Source of the DNA: an uncultured Bacteroidales bacterium
GTDB taxonomy: Bacteria > Bacteroidota > Bacteroidia > Bacteroidales > UBA932
Length of the DNA stretch: 32,014 nucleotides
Direction: 5' to 3'
Assembly: GCA_944325495.1 (NCBI GenBank)
Contig: CALVAD010000018.1
Location: 1-32,014 of the forward strand
In this document: positions 1-9,128 of the stretch, one piece after another
Numbering within the stretch: position 1 is the first letter of the stretch
Layout: each line of letters starts with the position of its first letter
Notes under the pieces: generated by a model
What the model was told of the DNA's origin: nothing
Database searches by the model: none
What the model saw: only the letters and a program-made list of their open reading frames with translations
Position numbers and translations under genes: made by a program

Positions 1-20
1 TCGACCTCTATTCCAAGTAA
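1..20 (+). CDS. rpsD: Ribosomal protein S4 (C-terminal end only)
   Basis: The first 20 bases read in one frame as the residues DLYSK followed by TAA. Ribosomal protein S4 commonly ends in LYSK, and rpsD directly precedes rpoA in Bacteroidota and many other bacteria. The rest of the gene lies outside the window. The call rests on five residues plus gene order, so it is an inference, but a consistent one. The gap to rpoA is 19 nt, so the two are probably cotranscribed. Confidence 0.7.
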
Positions 21-39
21 AATTTAACACCGTAGCAAT

Positions 40-1053
40 ATGGCAATCTTAGCATTTCAGAAACCTGACAAGGTCATTATGCTTGAAAGCACCGATACTG
101 TCGGCCGTTTCGAGTTCCGTCCTCTGGAGCCCGGCTACGGTCAGACTATCGGCAATGCTCTTCGTCGCATCCTGCTGGCCTCTCTGGAAGGTTTTGCCAT
201 CAGCCAGATAAGGATAACCGGCGTGGACCAGGAGTTCGCAACGATTCCTGGCGTAATCGAAGGGATGCAGGACATCATCCTGAATCTCAAGCAGGTTCGC
301 TTCCGCCGCATGGTTGAATCCGTGGATACTGAGACGGCAAACATCGTAATCAGCGGCAAGCAGGAGTTCACGGCAGAGGATATCTCCAAAGGATTGTCTT
401 CTTTTATGGTGTTGAATCCTGAACTTCACATCTGCTCCCTTGAACCTTCGGTGAAGCTTGAGATCTCGCTCACCATCACCAAGGGGCGCGGCTTCGTTCC
501 GGCGGAGGAGAGCAGGGATGAGAATACGCCCATCGGTACGATTCCCGTGGATGCGATCTATACTCCCATCCGCAAGGTGAACTGGAGCGTGGAGAACTAT
601 CGTGTCGAGCAGAAGACCGACTACGAAAAGCTCAACCTCGAGATTGTGACCGACGGTTCAATCTCTCCCAACGCAGCCCTGCACGAGGCGGCGAGCATCC
701 TCATCTATCACTTCAAGCTGTTCACCGACGACAAGAAGATGTCGCTGGAGAACACCGTGGAGCCTGACAGCAAGGAGCTCGACGAAGAGTCACTGCGCAT
801 GAGGCACCTGCTCCTGACCAAGCTTTCGGACGTGGGTCTGTCGGTCAGGGCCTTCAACTGCCTCAAGGCCGCTGATATCGACACTTTCGCAGACCTCGTG
901 TCCTACTCGCGCGCCGAACTGATGAAGTTCCGCAATTTCGGACGCAAGTCGCTCAACGAAATCGAGCTTCTGATCGAGAAGATGAAGCTTTCGTTCGGAA
1001 TGGATGTCAGAAAGTACAATATTGAACCCAAGAAAAAGAACATTGAAAGATGA
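40..1053 (+). CDS. rpoA: DNA-directed RNA polymerase subunit alpha
   Basis: This is the alpha subunit of RNA polymerase. It dimerises to seed core enzyme assembly, and its C-terminal domain contacts upstream promoter DNA and activators. At 337 aa it is full length. The N-terminal assembly domain shows the typical [21 protein letters not shown] stretch (seen around residues 23-43, split by the usual family spacing), and the C-terminal domain (about 255-325) carries the helix-hairpin-helix pattern with [12 protein letters not shown]. The ATG at 40 follows the rpsD stop by 19 nt with no strong Shine-Dalgarno site, as is usual in Bacteroidota. The stop overlaps the rplQ start as ATGA, so the two genes are translationally coupled. 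Nothing is missing or unusual. Confidence 0.98.
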   Translation: MAILAFQKPDKVIMLESTDTVGRFEFRPLEPGYGQTIGNALRRILLASLEGFAISQIRITGVDQEFATIPGVIEGMQDIILNLKQVRFRRMVESVDTETANIVISGKQEFTAEDISKGLSSFMVLNPELHICSLEPSVKLEISLTITKGRGFVPAEESRDENTPIGTIPVDAIYTPIRKVNWSVENYRVEQKTDYEKLNLEIVTDGSISPNAALHEAASILIYHFKLFTDDKKMSLENTVEPDSKELDEESLRMRHLLLTKLSDVGLSVRAFNCLKAADIDTFADLVSYSRAELMKFRNFGRKSLNEIELLIEKMKLSFGMDVRKYNIEPKKKNIER

Positions 1054-1595
1054 GACACAATAAAGCAGTAAATCATCTTGGTCGCAAGAGCGGACACCGC
1101 AAGGCCCTCCTTTCCAATCTCGCAGTTTCTCTTATCATGCATAAGAGAATCACCACGACCGTGGCGAAGGCCAAGGCGCTGAGGTCCTATGTGGAGCCCC
1201 TCATCACCAAGAGCAAGGAGGATACGACCCACAACCGTCGTATCGTCTTCAGTTATCTCAAGTCGAAGGAGGCCGTTACCGAGCTCTTCCGCACCATCGC
1301 TCCCAAGATCGCTGATCGTCCGGGCGGATATACCCGCGTGCTTCATGTAGGTTTCCGTCAGGGTGACGCGGCCGAGATGGCGCTTATCGAGCTTGTGGAC
1401 TTCAACGAGGCCGCTCTTGCTTCTGCAACCAAGACTGCGAAGAAGACGACCCGCCGCAGCCGCAGCGGAAAGAAGGCCGAGACTGCTCCCGCCGCCGAAG
1501 CTCCCAAGACCGAGGCCGCTCCGGCACCCGCCGAGCCGGAAGCCGACGCTGCTGCCGAGCCTGCTGCCGCAGAGGAGCCTAAGAAGGCTGAGTAA
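1050..1595 (+). CDS. rplQ: Ribosomal protein L17 with an acidic/alanine-rich tail
   Basis: L17 is a large-subunit ribosomal protein and the usual last gene of the rpoA operon. Residues 1 to about 118 are the L17 core: it opens [20 protein letters not shown] and contains the conserved [20 protein letters not shown] stretch. The remaining ~60 residues are low complexity, rich in Ala, Glu, Pro and Lys, and not part of the family core. Such tails occur on several Bacteroidota ribosomal proteins. The start overlaps the rpoA stop (ATGA). The 3' end overlaps the convergent aroD-aroA gene by 17 nt, and the likely terminator lies inside that opposite gene. Confidence 0.97.
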   Translation: MRHNKAVNHLGRKSGHRKALLSNLAVSLIMHKRITTTVAKAKALRSYVEPLITKSKEDTTHNRRIVFSYLKSKEAVTELFRTIAPKIADRPGGYTRVLHVGFRQGDAAEMALIELVDFNEAALASATKTAKKTTRRSRSGKKAETAPAAEAPKTEAAPAPAEPEADAAAEPAAAEEPKKAE

Positions 1596-3585
1596 ACAGT
1601 CTGAAAAATTCAGGGAAGGATTTCCCTACGCAAGCCTCATCGTCGATGACGATGGGGCTTTTTGCTCCCAGGGAGGCGACTTTGAGAGCCATGGCCATCC
1701 TGTGGTCGTGGCAGGAGCTGTATTCGCCGCCTTCAAGCAGGCGTCCGGAGCATATTCTTGAACTCAGGCTCTCTCCGCATACCGAGAGGACATCCCCGTC
1801 AATTTCGGCTTCCACACCCATTTTGCGGAGCATCGTGAGTATCGCGGATGCGCGGTCGGACTCTTTCGAAGCCAGCCTGCCGACTCCGGCGATCCGGCTC
1901 TCTCCGGCGCAGAATGCGGCGAGCACGGCGGAGATCGGAAAGAGGTCCGGAGCGTTGTTCAGGTCCATCTCGAAGGCTTCGAGGGGCGCTTTTCTGACGC
2001 ATACGGTCATGCCGTCGTCGAGTTGCGAGACGACGGCTCCGGCTTCCACCAGAATGTCCATGATGGTCAGGTCGGCCTGCAGGGAGCCGGTGTCGAGTCC
2101 GCGGATCTCCGCACTGCCGAAAATCGCCCCGGCAACGAGGAAGTTTGCGGCCGCGCTCCAGTCGCCCTCGATGTCGAAATCCGCCGCCTTGTAGCGCTGG
2201 CCTCCCTTTATCCTGAAACTGATGCCGGTGCAGCCTGACCAGTCCGTCGCTTCGAGCAGTTCCGCGTCCCCCTCCATCTCGCTGCGCGTCCTTATTCCGA
2301 AATGCCGGAGCACGTCCAGCGTGATGTAAATGTAGGGTATGCTCCTGGGCTCGCTTACATGAAGGGTGGAATCCTTGTCGCATAGGGGCAGGGCGGTCAG
2401 CAGGCCGGAGATAAGCTGGGAGCCTCCGCCGCCCGGCACGTCGGCCGTTCCCGGGACAAGCTTCCCCTTCACCCGGAGAGGAACGAAGATTTCCTTGTCC
2501 TTTCTTGCTTCCGCGTTCGACAGCAGAACGCCGAATGCGGCCATGATGTCGGGGGCTGAATTGAGGGGCCTGCGCAGCAGTGTGCCCCGGCCGGTCACCA
2601 GACAGTCTCCCCGGCCGGCCGCGGCCATAATCGGAATCAGCAGCCTGGCCAGCAGCCCGGATTCTCCTGCGTCCATGTTTTCGGCTTCTATGCCGTTTGC
2701 GGCGGCGTCGATGCCCGTAATCACGAGCGTGCGGCCTCCGTTTTCCTTGATGACAGTCGCGCCCATGGCCCTTGCGGCTTCTATGGCCGCTTCGGAATCT
2801 CCGCAAGGGCTGTATCCACCGAGTCTGGACTTGCCGCCGGCGAGCGCCGCCGCTATGATTGCGCGCTGTGCGAAACTCTTGGACGCCGGCATCCTGAGCT
2901 CGTGTCCGTCGTAACGGAAATGTCCGCCGTAAAGTTCGTCCCGCATCTCCTCCGTGGTCCACTGGCCCGGGGCCGTCGCTTCGTCGCCGCTGAGGGCCGC
3001 ATAGCTGAACGGGGCTCCGCGCTTCAGGCATTCCATCCGGCTCCGCCTGCCCTTCTCCCCCATGCCGAATGCCATGAGCCGTCCCTGCATGCTCGGCACA
3101 TCCTCCAGCACGATTGAATAGAGCGATTCCAGCCTGGCCGCGTCTTCGTCGGAGTTGCACATGCAGGCGATCTTGGCCACATCGGCTCCGTAGCGGAAAC
3201 AGCGGGCGAGGACCTTCTGCAGCATCTCCATGTCAGGAGTGCCGTTGAAATCGTGGTACGAGCGTATGATCTCGGTCCCGTTCTGGCGGCAGAACTTCTG
3301 GAAGTTCTTGCTCATCTGCACCGGAGCTTCTATCTCCAGATCGGCGAAGCGGGCTCCGGACTCGGCCGCCAGCCGGAGCCGGCGCTCGCATTCCGCCGCA
3401 TCGAGGTTCTCCGAGATCCGGCAGGTCGCGACCAGAGGGGTGTCGGAGTTTCCGAAGATGTCCCTGATCTCCTCATCGGAGAGCCGGCAGCTGTCCAGCC
3501 TGATCTCGGCCATCTCGATGACTGGCGACGAGAGGATTTCAAGCAGCTCGCCGTAGTCCTTATTCTGTAAACTTGTGCAGATCAT
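1579..3585 (-). CDS. Fused type I 3-dehydroquinate dehydratase / EPSP synthase
   Basis: A 668-aa protein that appears to carry two shikimate-pathway enzymes. Residues 1 to ~220 match class I dehydroquinate dehydratase (AroD), with EIRLD at 27-31, SYHDF at 109-113 (catalytic His111), the Schiff-base lysine in AKIA (Lys138), and the GEKGRRSR and APGQ segments near 176-208. Residues ~225-668 match 3-phosphoshikimate 1-carboxyvinyltransferase (AroA): ASKS with Lys236, a substrate loop in the form [10 protein letters not shown] (306-315) where many enzymes have GNAGT, SQLISG (389-394), RLASKESDR (570-578) and HRMAMA (628-633). Both halves look catalytically complete. The start codon lies 26 nt inside the end of aroB, so translation is coupled. 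The two reactions are not consecutive in the pathway (steps 3 and 6); steps 4-5 must come from elsewhere. The 3' end overlaps rplQ by 17 nt. Confidence 0.93.
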   Translation of the reverse strand: MICTSLQNKDYGELLEILSSPVIEMAEIRLDSCRLSDEEIRDIFGNSDTPLVATCRISENLDAAECERRLRLAAESGARFADLEIEAPVQMSKNFQKFCRQNGTEIIRSYHDFNGTPDMEMLQKVLARCFRYGADVAKIACMCNSDEDAARLESLYSIVLEDVPSMQGRLMAFGMGEKGRRSRMECLKRGAPFSYAALSGDEATAPGQWTTEEMRDELYGGHFRYDGHELRMPASKSFAQRAIIAAALAGGKSRLGGYSPCGDSEAAIEAARAMGATVIKENGGRTLVITGIDAAANGIEAENMDAGESGLLARLLIPIMAAAGRGDCLVTGRGTLLRRPLNSAPDIMAAFGVLLSNAEARKDKEIFVPLRVKGKLVPGTADVPGGGGSQLISGLLTALPLCDKDSTLHVSEPRSIPYIYITLDVLRHFGIRTRSEMEGDAELLEATDWSGCTGISFRIKGGQRYKAADFDIEGDWSAAANFLVAGAIFGSAEIRGLDTGSLQADLTIMDILVEAGAVVSQLDDGMTVCVRKAPLEAFEMDLNNAPDLFPISAVLAAFCAGESRIAGVGRLASKESDRASAILTMLRKMGVEAEIDGDVLSVCGESLSSRICSGRLLEGGEYSSCHDHRMAMALKVASLGAKSPIVIDDEACVGKSFPEFFRLFTQPS
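1633..1663 (+). terminator. Rho-independent terminator of the rpsD-rpoA-rplQ operon
   Basis: A 12-bp stem (1633-1644 with 1648-1659, one G-T pair) closes a 3-nt loop and runs into five T residues (1659-1663). It lies 38 nt after the rplQ stop. The same bases encode the conserved C-terminal [10 protein letters not shown] region of the convergent aroD-aroA gene, so the hairpin is embedded in coding sequence of the other strand. Confidence 0.8.
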
Positions 3586-4507
3586 CCAGTTCTTCTATTA
3601 TGACTTTCCCGATTTTTCTTATCAGCACGAAATGTATCCTTCCGTTTTCGACCTTCTTGTCCTTCCGGATGGCCTGTTCCAGCTCCTCCTCGGGGCAGGG
3701 AAGCTCCGTGGGCAGGCCGCAGGCGGAGAAATCCGCGCGAAGCCTGGAGCTCAGGCCGGCTTTTGCAATGCCGAGCCGTTCGGAAATCTCCGCCGCGCGG
3801 ATCATGCCTATCGCGACGGCCTCCCCGTGGGAGAGAGGTCCGGAGACGCCATGAGTGTGCTGATACCATTCTATGGCGTGTCCGTAGGTGTGTCCGAGGT
3901 TGAGCTTGCGCCGCGGGCCTTCTTCGAAGGGGTCCTGCTCCACTATCCTGTATTTGACTTCAGCGGCTTCAAGCACGAGCTTGTGCAGCGCGTCGAAATC
4001 GGTCACGGGGGCGGAAAGCACCTTCACGGCGCGGTCATAGTTGCCGTTGTCCTCGATTATGAAGGTCTTGAGCAGCTCTGCCGCTCCGGAGCGCAGCTCC
4101 CTCGCGGGGAGGGTCTTCAGGGCCTCCGGCAGTATCCTGGTAGCTGCGGGGAAACGGGTCACTCCGATCATATTCTTGTAGCCGTCGAGGTTCACTCCGG
4201 TCTTGCCGCCTATTCCGGCGTCGACCTGGCAGAGCAGCGTGGTCGGGTAGTTGACATATCGCACGCCGCGCTTGTATATGCTGGCGGCGAAACCGACGAG
4301 ATCGGTGGTCACTCCGCCTCCGACCGCATATACGACGGCGCTCCTGTCGGCTCCCTGTTCCATGAGCCAGCGGCATATCCGCACCACGGTGTCCATGGTC
4401 TTGTGATCCTCGTCGGCGGTGATGGGGAGCATCGGGCGCCCTTCGGCGATGCCGGCGGCGAGGGTTTCTACATTGCGGTCGCAGACCACGAAGATTTCCT
4501 TGTCCAT
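3560..4507 (-). CDS. aroB: 3-dehydroquinate synthase
   Basis: AroB converts DAHP to 3-dehydroquinate, the second step of the shikimate pathway, using NAD and a divalent metal. The 315-aa protein carries the NAD-binding GGGVTTDLVGFAAS segment, the PTTLLCQVDAGIGGKTGVNL signature, KNMIG, the metal-ligand Glu in SGAAELLK, LNLGHTYGHAIE and SHGEAVAIGM. It is slightly shorter than the ~350 aa usual in the family, the shortening being at the N-terminus. ATG at 4507 is the only good start. It is the first gene of a two-gene minus-strand operon; its product is the substrate of the dehydratase half of the downstream fusion, which overlaps it by 26 nt. Confidence 0.95.
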   Translation of the reverse strand: MDKEIFVVCDRNVETLAAGIAEGRPMLPITADEDHKTMDTVVRICRWLMEQGADRSAVVYAVGGGVTTDLVGFAASIYKRGVRYVNYPTTLLCQVDAGIGGKTGVNLDGYKNMIGVTRFPAATRILPEALKTLPARELRSGAAELLKTFIIEDNGNYDRAVKVLSAPVTDFDALHKLVLEAAEVKYRIVEQDPFEEGPRRKLNLGHTYGHAIEWYQHTHGVSGPLSHGEAVAIGMIRAAEISERLGIAKAGLSSRLRADFSACGLPTELPCPEEELEQAIRKDKKVENGRIHFVLIRKIGKVIIEELDDLHKFTE

Positions 4508-4568
4508 GTTGTCAGCTGGTTTCGCCGTCGGATACGATACGGCGGCGAAGACGAAGATAATGCAAATA

Positions 4569-4599
4569 TTTGATAAATCGTGATTTTTGGATACCTTTG
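4569..4599 (+). promoter_or_regulatory. Promoter of tRNA-Leu(CAA)
   Basis: TTTG at 4569-4572, 19 nt, then TACCTTTG at 4592-4599. This matches the Bacteroidota primary sigma consensus (TTTG near -33, TAnnTTTG near -7). Transcription would start near 4605, about 27 nt before the mature tRNA. Confidence 0.7.
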
Positions 4600-4631
4600 C
4601 AATCCTTCGCGCATTGCGCCGCCCAACAAAG

Positions 4632-4715
4632 GCCCGAGTGGCGGAATGGTAGACGCGATGGACTCAAAATCCATTGTCCCTTAAAGACGTGCCGGTTCGA
4701 GTCCGGCCTCGGGCA
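4632..4715 (+). tRNA. tRNA-Leu (anticodon CAA)
   Basis: Class II tRNA. The acceptor stem GCCCGAG (4632-4638) pairs with CTCGGGC (4708-4714), with discriminator A at 4715. The anticodon stem ATGGA/TCCAT encloses loop CTCAAAA with anticodon CAA at 4665-4667. There is a long variable arm (GTCCC..AAAGAC region) and a T-arm GCCGG-TTCGAGT-CCGGC. The CCA end is not fully encoded (only CACA follows). It reads UUG leucine codons. Confidence 0.96.
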
Positions 4716-4724
4716 CACAAGCTT

Positions 4725-4755
4725 GCCTGCCGTCAGTTTTCCGGCAGGCTTTTTT
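4725..4755 (+). terminator. Terminator between tRNA-Leu and the symporter gene
   Basis: GCCTGCCG (4725-4732) and CGGCAGGC (4742-4749) form an 8-bp perfect stem with a 9-nt loop, followed by six T (4750-4755). It starts 10 nt after the tRNA and ends 16 nt before the symporter ATG. Confidence 0.85.
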
Positions 4756-4771
4756 GTTCCGGACGCTCAAT

Positions 4772-6262
4772 ATGAATCTTACTGTAACAGCTGCGGCTAT
4801 CGCCATATATTTCATCATCCTGATCGCCCTGAGTCTTCTGGCGGCCGGAAAGAACCGCAGCAGCGCCGATTTCTTCAAAGGCGGCAGGCGCTCCCCGTGG
4901 CCTGTGGTCGCCGTGGCGATGGTGGGCACCTCCATCTCCGGGGTCACCTTCATCTCCGTGCCGGGCATGGTGGAGGCCTCGGCGTTTTCCTATCTTCAGA
5001 TGGCCCTGGGTTTCGTGGCCGGCTATGTCGTGATTGCGTATCTGCTGCTGCCGCTCTACTACCGGCTGAATCTCACGAGCCTCTATGAGTATCTCGACCG
5101 GCGTTTCGGGCTGCGCAGCTACAAGACAGGGGCTGCGTTTTTCCTGCTATCGAAGGTGCTCGGAGCGGGGGTGAAGATGTACCTGACGGCCATCGTGCTG
5201 CAGCTTGTGCTATTCGATCCGCTCGGAGTGCCTTTCTGGACCAATGTCTGCCTCACCATGCTGCTCGTCTGGCTCTATACCTTCCGGGGCGGCGTGCGCT
5301 CCCTTGTCTGGACCGACATGCTCCAGACTCTCTGCATGCTGGGCTGCGTGGTTCTTTGCATAGTGTTTGTCTGCCGCGCCATGGGCATGAGCATCACCGA
5401 AGGCTGCCGCAGCATAGCCGACAGCCCGATGAGCCGCATCTGGTTTTTCGACGACGCGCGGGATACCCGATATTTCTGGAAGCAGTTCCTCGCGGGCATG
5501 TTCACCACCATAGCCATGACCGGGCTCGACCAGGACATGATGCAGAAGAACCTTTCCTGCCGCAGTCTCAGGGAAAGCCGCAGGAACGTGCTCTCCTACG
5601 GCGTGGCCTTCATCCCGGTGAATCTGCTCTTCCTCTCGCTCGGAGTGCTGCTGTCCGGCTTCGCCTCCGGCAGCGGTATCGCGGTGGCGAAACCCGACGA
5701 CCTTTTCCCGACGGTGGCCTGCGGCGCCGACCTCTCCGGAAGACCGTTCATGCCTCCGGTTGTCGGCTTGCTGTTCGTGATCGGGCTCGTGTCGGCGGCG
5801 TTCAGCAGTTCCGGCTCCTCCCTGACCTCCATCACGACGACATTCACGCTCGACATACTCAAGGCGGGGCTGAGGCAGGATGAGGCCGCACTCGTGAAGA
5901 CGCGCGGCAGGGTGCACGCCGGCGCCGCCGTGGTCATGGGCGCGGTGATATGCGCTTTCCGGGCGATAGGCGACGAAAGCGTGATAAACGCGGTCTACAC
6001 GATATCGGGCTACACCTACGGCCCGCTGCTGGGGCTTTTCCTGTTCGGAATCTTCACCCGCCGCCGTCCGCGCGAAGCCTGGGTGCCGTTCATCTGCGTC
6101 GCCTCCCCTTTGCTCTGCATGCTGCTGAAAGCCCATAGCGAGCAGTGGTTCGGCGGCTGGCGCATAGGCTTCGAGCTGCTGCTGATAAACTGCGCGCTGA
6201 CCATGCTCGGGCTCTGGCTGGCAAGCTTGGGCTGCAAGAAAATTCGTATCTTTACACGATAA
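4772..6262 (+). CDS. Sodium:solute symporter family transporter
   Basis: An inner-membrane secondary transporter of the SSS family, probably Na+-driven; the substrate cannot be told from sequence. The 496-aa protein has about 13 hydrophobic segments and family features: an N-terminal AGKNRSSADFFKGGR loop, SISGVTFISVPG, the LTSLYEYLDRRFG segment, TGLDQDMMQKNLSCRS in a central loop and SSSGSSLTSITTTFTLD. I chose the ATG at 4772 rather than a TTG at 4754, because the TTG lies in the T-run of the terminator just upstream. No promoter fits in the 16 nt between terminator and ATG, so expression may depend on read-through from the tRNA promoter. The res gene follows after 17 nt. Confidence 0.93.
   Translation: MNLTVTAAAIAIYFIILIALSLLAAGKNRSSADFFKGGRRSPWPVVAVAMVGTSISGVTFISVPGMVEASAFSYLQMALGFVAGYVVIAYLLLPLYYRLNLTSLYEYLDRRFGLRSYKTGAAFFLLSKVLGAGVKMYLTAIVLQLVLFDPLGVPFWTNVCLTMLLVWLYTFRGGVRSLVWTDMLQTLCMLGCVVLCIVFVCRAMGMSITEGCRSIADSPMSRIWFFDDARDTRYFWKQFLAGMFTTIAMTGLDQDMMQKNLSCRSLRESRRNVLSYGVAFIPVNLLFLSLGVLLSGFASGSGIAVAKPDDLFPTVACGADLSGRPFMPPVVGLLFVIGLVSAAFSSSGSSLTSITTTFTLDILKAGLRQDEAALVKTRGRVHAGAAVVMGAVICAFRAIGDESVINAVYTISGYTYGPLLGLFLFGIFTRRRPREAWVPFICVASPLLCMLLKAHSEQWFGGWRIGFELLLINCALTMLGLWLASLGCKKIRIFTR
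6247..6254 (+). promoter_or_regulatory. Possible promoter (-7 element) for the Type III R-M genes
   Basis: TATCTTTA matches seven of eight positions of TAnnTTTG and lies inside the last codons of the symporter, 25 nt before the res ATG. A TTG about 18 nt upstream could serve as the -33 element. The match is imperfect, so this is tentative. Confidence 0.35.
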
Positions 6263-6279
6263 AGACGGACAGAGACGAC

Positions 6280-9117
6280 ATGTTCTATAAACTGATAGAG
6301 AAGAAGAGAGACGAATGGTTTGAATCACCTGATTGTACGGTCAGGGGAATAATTGAATATATTGAGGCCGGAGGTAAGATGCGGGATGCCCAGGTCGAGG
6401 CTATAAAGACATGGCTGTATCTGAAGATAGCCTGCGGCAATGAGCCTTTGTGGCGGATGTTTTCGGAAGGGAAGTTCAATAGCCTTGACTTGGATGATTC
6501 ACCTCTTTCATCCGCATCGCGTGCCGTTCTCAAGTCCGACAAGGCTGCTGCGGCCTTGCTGGAATATTCCAGGCTGACAGACAGGAACGGCAGACAATTG
6601 GCCCCGGAACTGGACAAATTCATTTCCATGTATGCCGACCGGATTGATTACGAAGCGGCTTTCAGGACAATTTTCAATGGAATAGATTATCCAGACTATC
6701 TTTTCAGTCTTCCTATGGGGGCTGGGAAGACCTACCTGATGGCGGCTTTCATCTATCTTGACCTGTATTTTGCGCAAAATGAACCGGACAATCCTTGTTT
6801 TGCTCATAATTTCATGATATTGGCTCCATCAGGGTTGAAATCTTCGATAGTCCCGAGCCTCAGGCATATCAAGGAATTTGATCCATCGTGGGTGATTCCG
6901 GAACCTGCAGCAGGTGATCTGAAGAGACTTGTCAAGTTCGAAGTGCTGGATGAACAGAAGACGGCCAGAAGAAGCAACTTGGTGAAGAATCCCAATGCGC
7001 AGAAAATCAATGTCCATCAGCCGCTGGAAGATCTAATTGGCCTTGTCGCCGTAACCAATGCGGAGAAGGTCATCCTTGATCGTGCGGATGAGAACCTTGA
7101 TAATCCGCTGTTCGGCAGAGAAGAACTTGCCAGAATAAGGCAGGCAAACGAATTGCGGGATTTGATCGGTAGGATTCCGCATCTGGCGGTATATATCGAT
7201 GAGGTTCATCATGCTTCGGACAGCGAGATAAAGCTCCGCAAGGTTGTGACCGGATGGTCCGGAAATGATTCATTCAACGGAGTGCTGGGTTTCTCCGGAA
7301 CCCCGTATCTGGAAAAGGCCGAGAGTTCTTTAATCGAGACCTCGTTTACGATAAAGAATACCGAACTCCCGAATGTCGTATATCATTATCCTTTGATAGA
7401 AGGAGTGGGCAATTTTCTCAAGATTCCGGAGGTCAAATATTCAGACGGGGGGATGGAGGAGATAGTGCGTAACGGGGTGCGAGAATTCATGGATTTGTAT
7501 AAGGATACGGTATATGCCGACGGAACTTGCGCTAAGCTTGCAATATATTGCGGACAGATTGAGACCCTCGAAGAGAGGATATTCCCCCAGGTATGCGGGC
7601 TTATGGCCGACTACGGACTGAATCCCGCAGAATCAGTACTGAAATATCATGGAGGCAATCAAACATGGCCTCAACCGGAAGGGGCGGAAATCGAATTCGC
7701 ATCGCTCGATACGGAGATTTCTAAAAAGCGGATAATATTGCTTGTCCAGATCGGGAAAGAAGGTTGGGACTGCAAGAGCCTCACAGGCGTGATTTTGCCT
7801 CATAAAGGCGTCTGTCCTACGAATATGGTATTGCAGACCAGCTGCAGGTGCCTGCGTCAGGTGACGAAAGGAGATAATGAAACAGCTTTGATATGGCTGA
7901 ACAAGTATAACGCAGACATCCTAAACAAGCAGCTGAAACAGCAGCAGAACATCTCTATACGCGAATTAAACGACGGTGGCAGGAAAACGGAGAAGAAAAT
8001 AGAGCGTTTCTCAAGGATGGACAGAGTGAAGGTGCCTCCCATCGATTTCTATCAGCTGAAGGTATCTTTTCAGACGCTCGTGGAGAAGGAGTCCGATACG
8101 GGCCGGTGTCTGTCATCTCCGGACATGATCTGTGAAAAAGACGGAAGTCTCATATTTAGCCAGAACCTGTCCGGACAATTGCTCGGAATCGAGTCTGAAC
8201 AGCGTCAGGCGGAACGGTGCAACTTCACAGGATGGCTGCGCATGATTTCAAAGGAGAGTTTCCATTCATTGAGCCTGACTGACCTGAGACGGTACGAAGA
8301 GGAACTGAGGGCAATCTTTTCCAATATCACTATGGAGATTGATAACGGAGAAAGCTATCTGTCTCCCAAATACGACCATAAGGAGATACGTTCTCGCATA
8401 CGCTCCGCCTTTGTCCCTAAGAGAGATTTCTCCGTCAAGGAGGAGACTGTGCTATGTCAGTCTCAACTGCTTCAGATAGAGCGGCTGACATCTCCTGTCC
8501 TTGTGGAGGACGATTCCATGTTCTGGCCGGAGCAAAAGGAAGTGCATAGGATAATCGAGATGGATGGCAGCACACCGATATCGGAGCTTTCAGCGGAAGA
8601 TAGGGCGGCAGTAGAACGCCTGCGGAAACTTGGAATGACCATTTCCATCAACGACAATCCGGCACATGACAAGACATATCATTATCTGCCATATTGGTTT
8701 GACAGCGGTTTCGAGGTAAAGTACTTCAGGGATGTTCTTGCGCTGAACCTATTTAAAGATAAGGGCTTGGAATTGTATTTCAACGGAGATGACAATCTGA
8801 CGGAGTTCAAGATAGACTGTTACAGAAAGAATGGAGCAGGCTGGAGTTATATAGGGAAATACGTACCAGATTTTCTGTTGCTTGACCGCAAGCCGGACGG
8901 TTCCATAAATAGAATTGCCATAATTGAGACGAAAGGTAAGGGGTTTGCGGCGAATTTCAAAGACCGTAGGAATTTCATGGAGACCGAATTCATCAGCAAG
9001 AACAATGAGAAGTTCGGGTATCGGCGTTTCAGCTTCCTGTATCTTGAAGACAGCTGCGGAGAAGCCGTTTTTCTCCAGAAGACAATTGATTTGATTGAAG
9101 ACTTTTTCAAGGATTAA
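6280..9117 (+). CDS. res: Type III restriction enzyme, Res subunit (helicase/nuclease)
   Basis: A 945-aa ATP-dependent restriction subunit that should act with the Mod protein encoded next. An SF2 helicase core is visible: Walker A LPMGAGKT (about 144-151), Walker B IDEVHH (about 306), GFSGTPYL (motif III), KEGWDCKSLTG (motif V, about 494) and QTSCRCLRQ (motif VI). Near the C-terminus KYVPDFLL and IIETKGKG (about 860-885) form a PD-(D/E)XK nuclease site. I chose ATG 6280, which starts just after the symporter stop; the open frame extends upstream only through symporter sequence. The gene is visibly more A+T-rich than its flanks, suggesting transfer. A DEAD-box helicase of another defence system is the alternative, but the partner Mod and the nuclease motif favour Type III. 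Confidence 0.9.
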   Translation: MFYKLIEKKRDEWFESPDCTVRGIIEYIEAGGKMRDAQVEAIKTWLYLKIACGNEPLWRMFSEGKFNSLDLDDSPLSSASRAVLKSDKAAAALLEYSRLTDRNGRQLAPELDKFISMYADRIDYEAAFRTIFNGIDYPDYLFSLPMGAGKTYLMAAFIYLDLYFAQNEPDNPCFAHNFMILAPSGLKSSIVPSLRHIKEFDPSWVIPEPAAGDLKRLVKFEVLDEQKTARRSNLVKNPNAQKINVHQPLEDLIGLVAVTNAEKVILDRADENLDNPLFGREELARIRQANELRDLIGRIPHLAVYIDEVHHASDSEIKLRKVVTGWSGNDSFNGVLGFSGTPYLEKAESSLIETSFTIKNTELPNVVYHYPLIEGVGNFLKIPEVKYSDGGMEEIVRNGVREFMDLYKDTVYADGTCAKLAIYCGQIETLEERIFPQVCGLMADYGLNPAESVLKYHGGNQTWPQPEGAEIEFASLDTEISKKRIILLVQIGKEGWDCKSLTGVILPHKGVCPTNMVLQTSCRCLRQVTKGDNETALIWLNKYNADILNKQLKQQQNISIRELNDGGRKTEKKIERFSRMDRVKVPPIDFYQLKVSFQTLVEKESDTGRCLSSPDMICEKDGSLIFSQNLSGQLLGIESEQRQAERCNFTGWLRMISKESFHSLSLTDLRRYEEELRAIFSNITMEIDNGESYLSPKYDHKEIRSRIRSAFVPKRDFSVKEETVLCQSQLLQIERLTSPVLVEDDSMFWPEQKEVHRIIEMDGSTPISELSAEDRAAVERLRKLGMTISINDNPAHDKTYHYLPYWFDSGFEVKYFRDVLALNLFKDKGLELYFNGDDNLTEFKIDCYRKNGAGWSYIGKYVPDFLLLDRKPDGSINRIAIIETKGKGFAANFKDRRNFMETEFISKNNEKFGYRRFSFLYLEDSCGEAVFLQKTIDLIEDFFKD

Positions 9118-9128
9118 AAATACTTACG

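Noticed and set aside
1799-3160. Long minus-strand open frame (453 codons) inside the aroD-aroA gene
   Set aside because: It is out of frame with the clearly recognisable enzyme on the same strand and is very Arg/Gly-rich, as expected for a shadow frame in G+C-rich coding DNA.
4508-4590. Promoter for aroB on the minus strand
   Set aside because: AATATTTG resembles a -7 box but lacks the first T and has no TTTG at the right distance, so I did not list it.
4754-4771. TTG start for the symporter 18 nt upstream of the ATG
   Set aside because: The TTG lies in the T-run of the terminator and would add six residues before the normal N-terminus.
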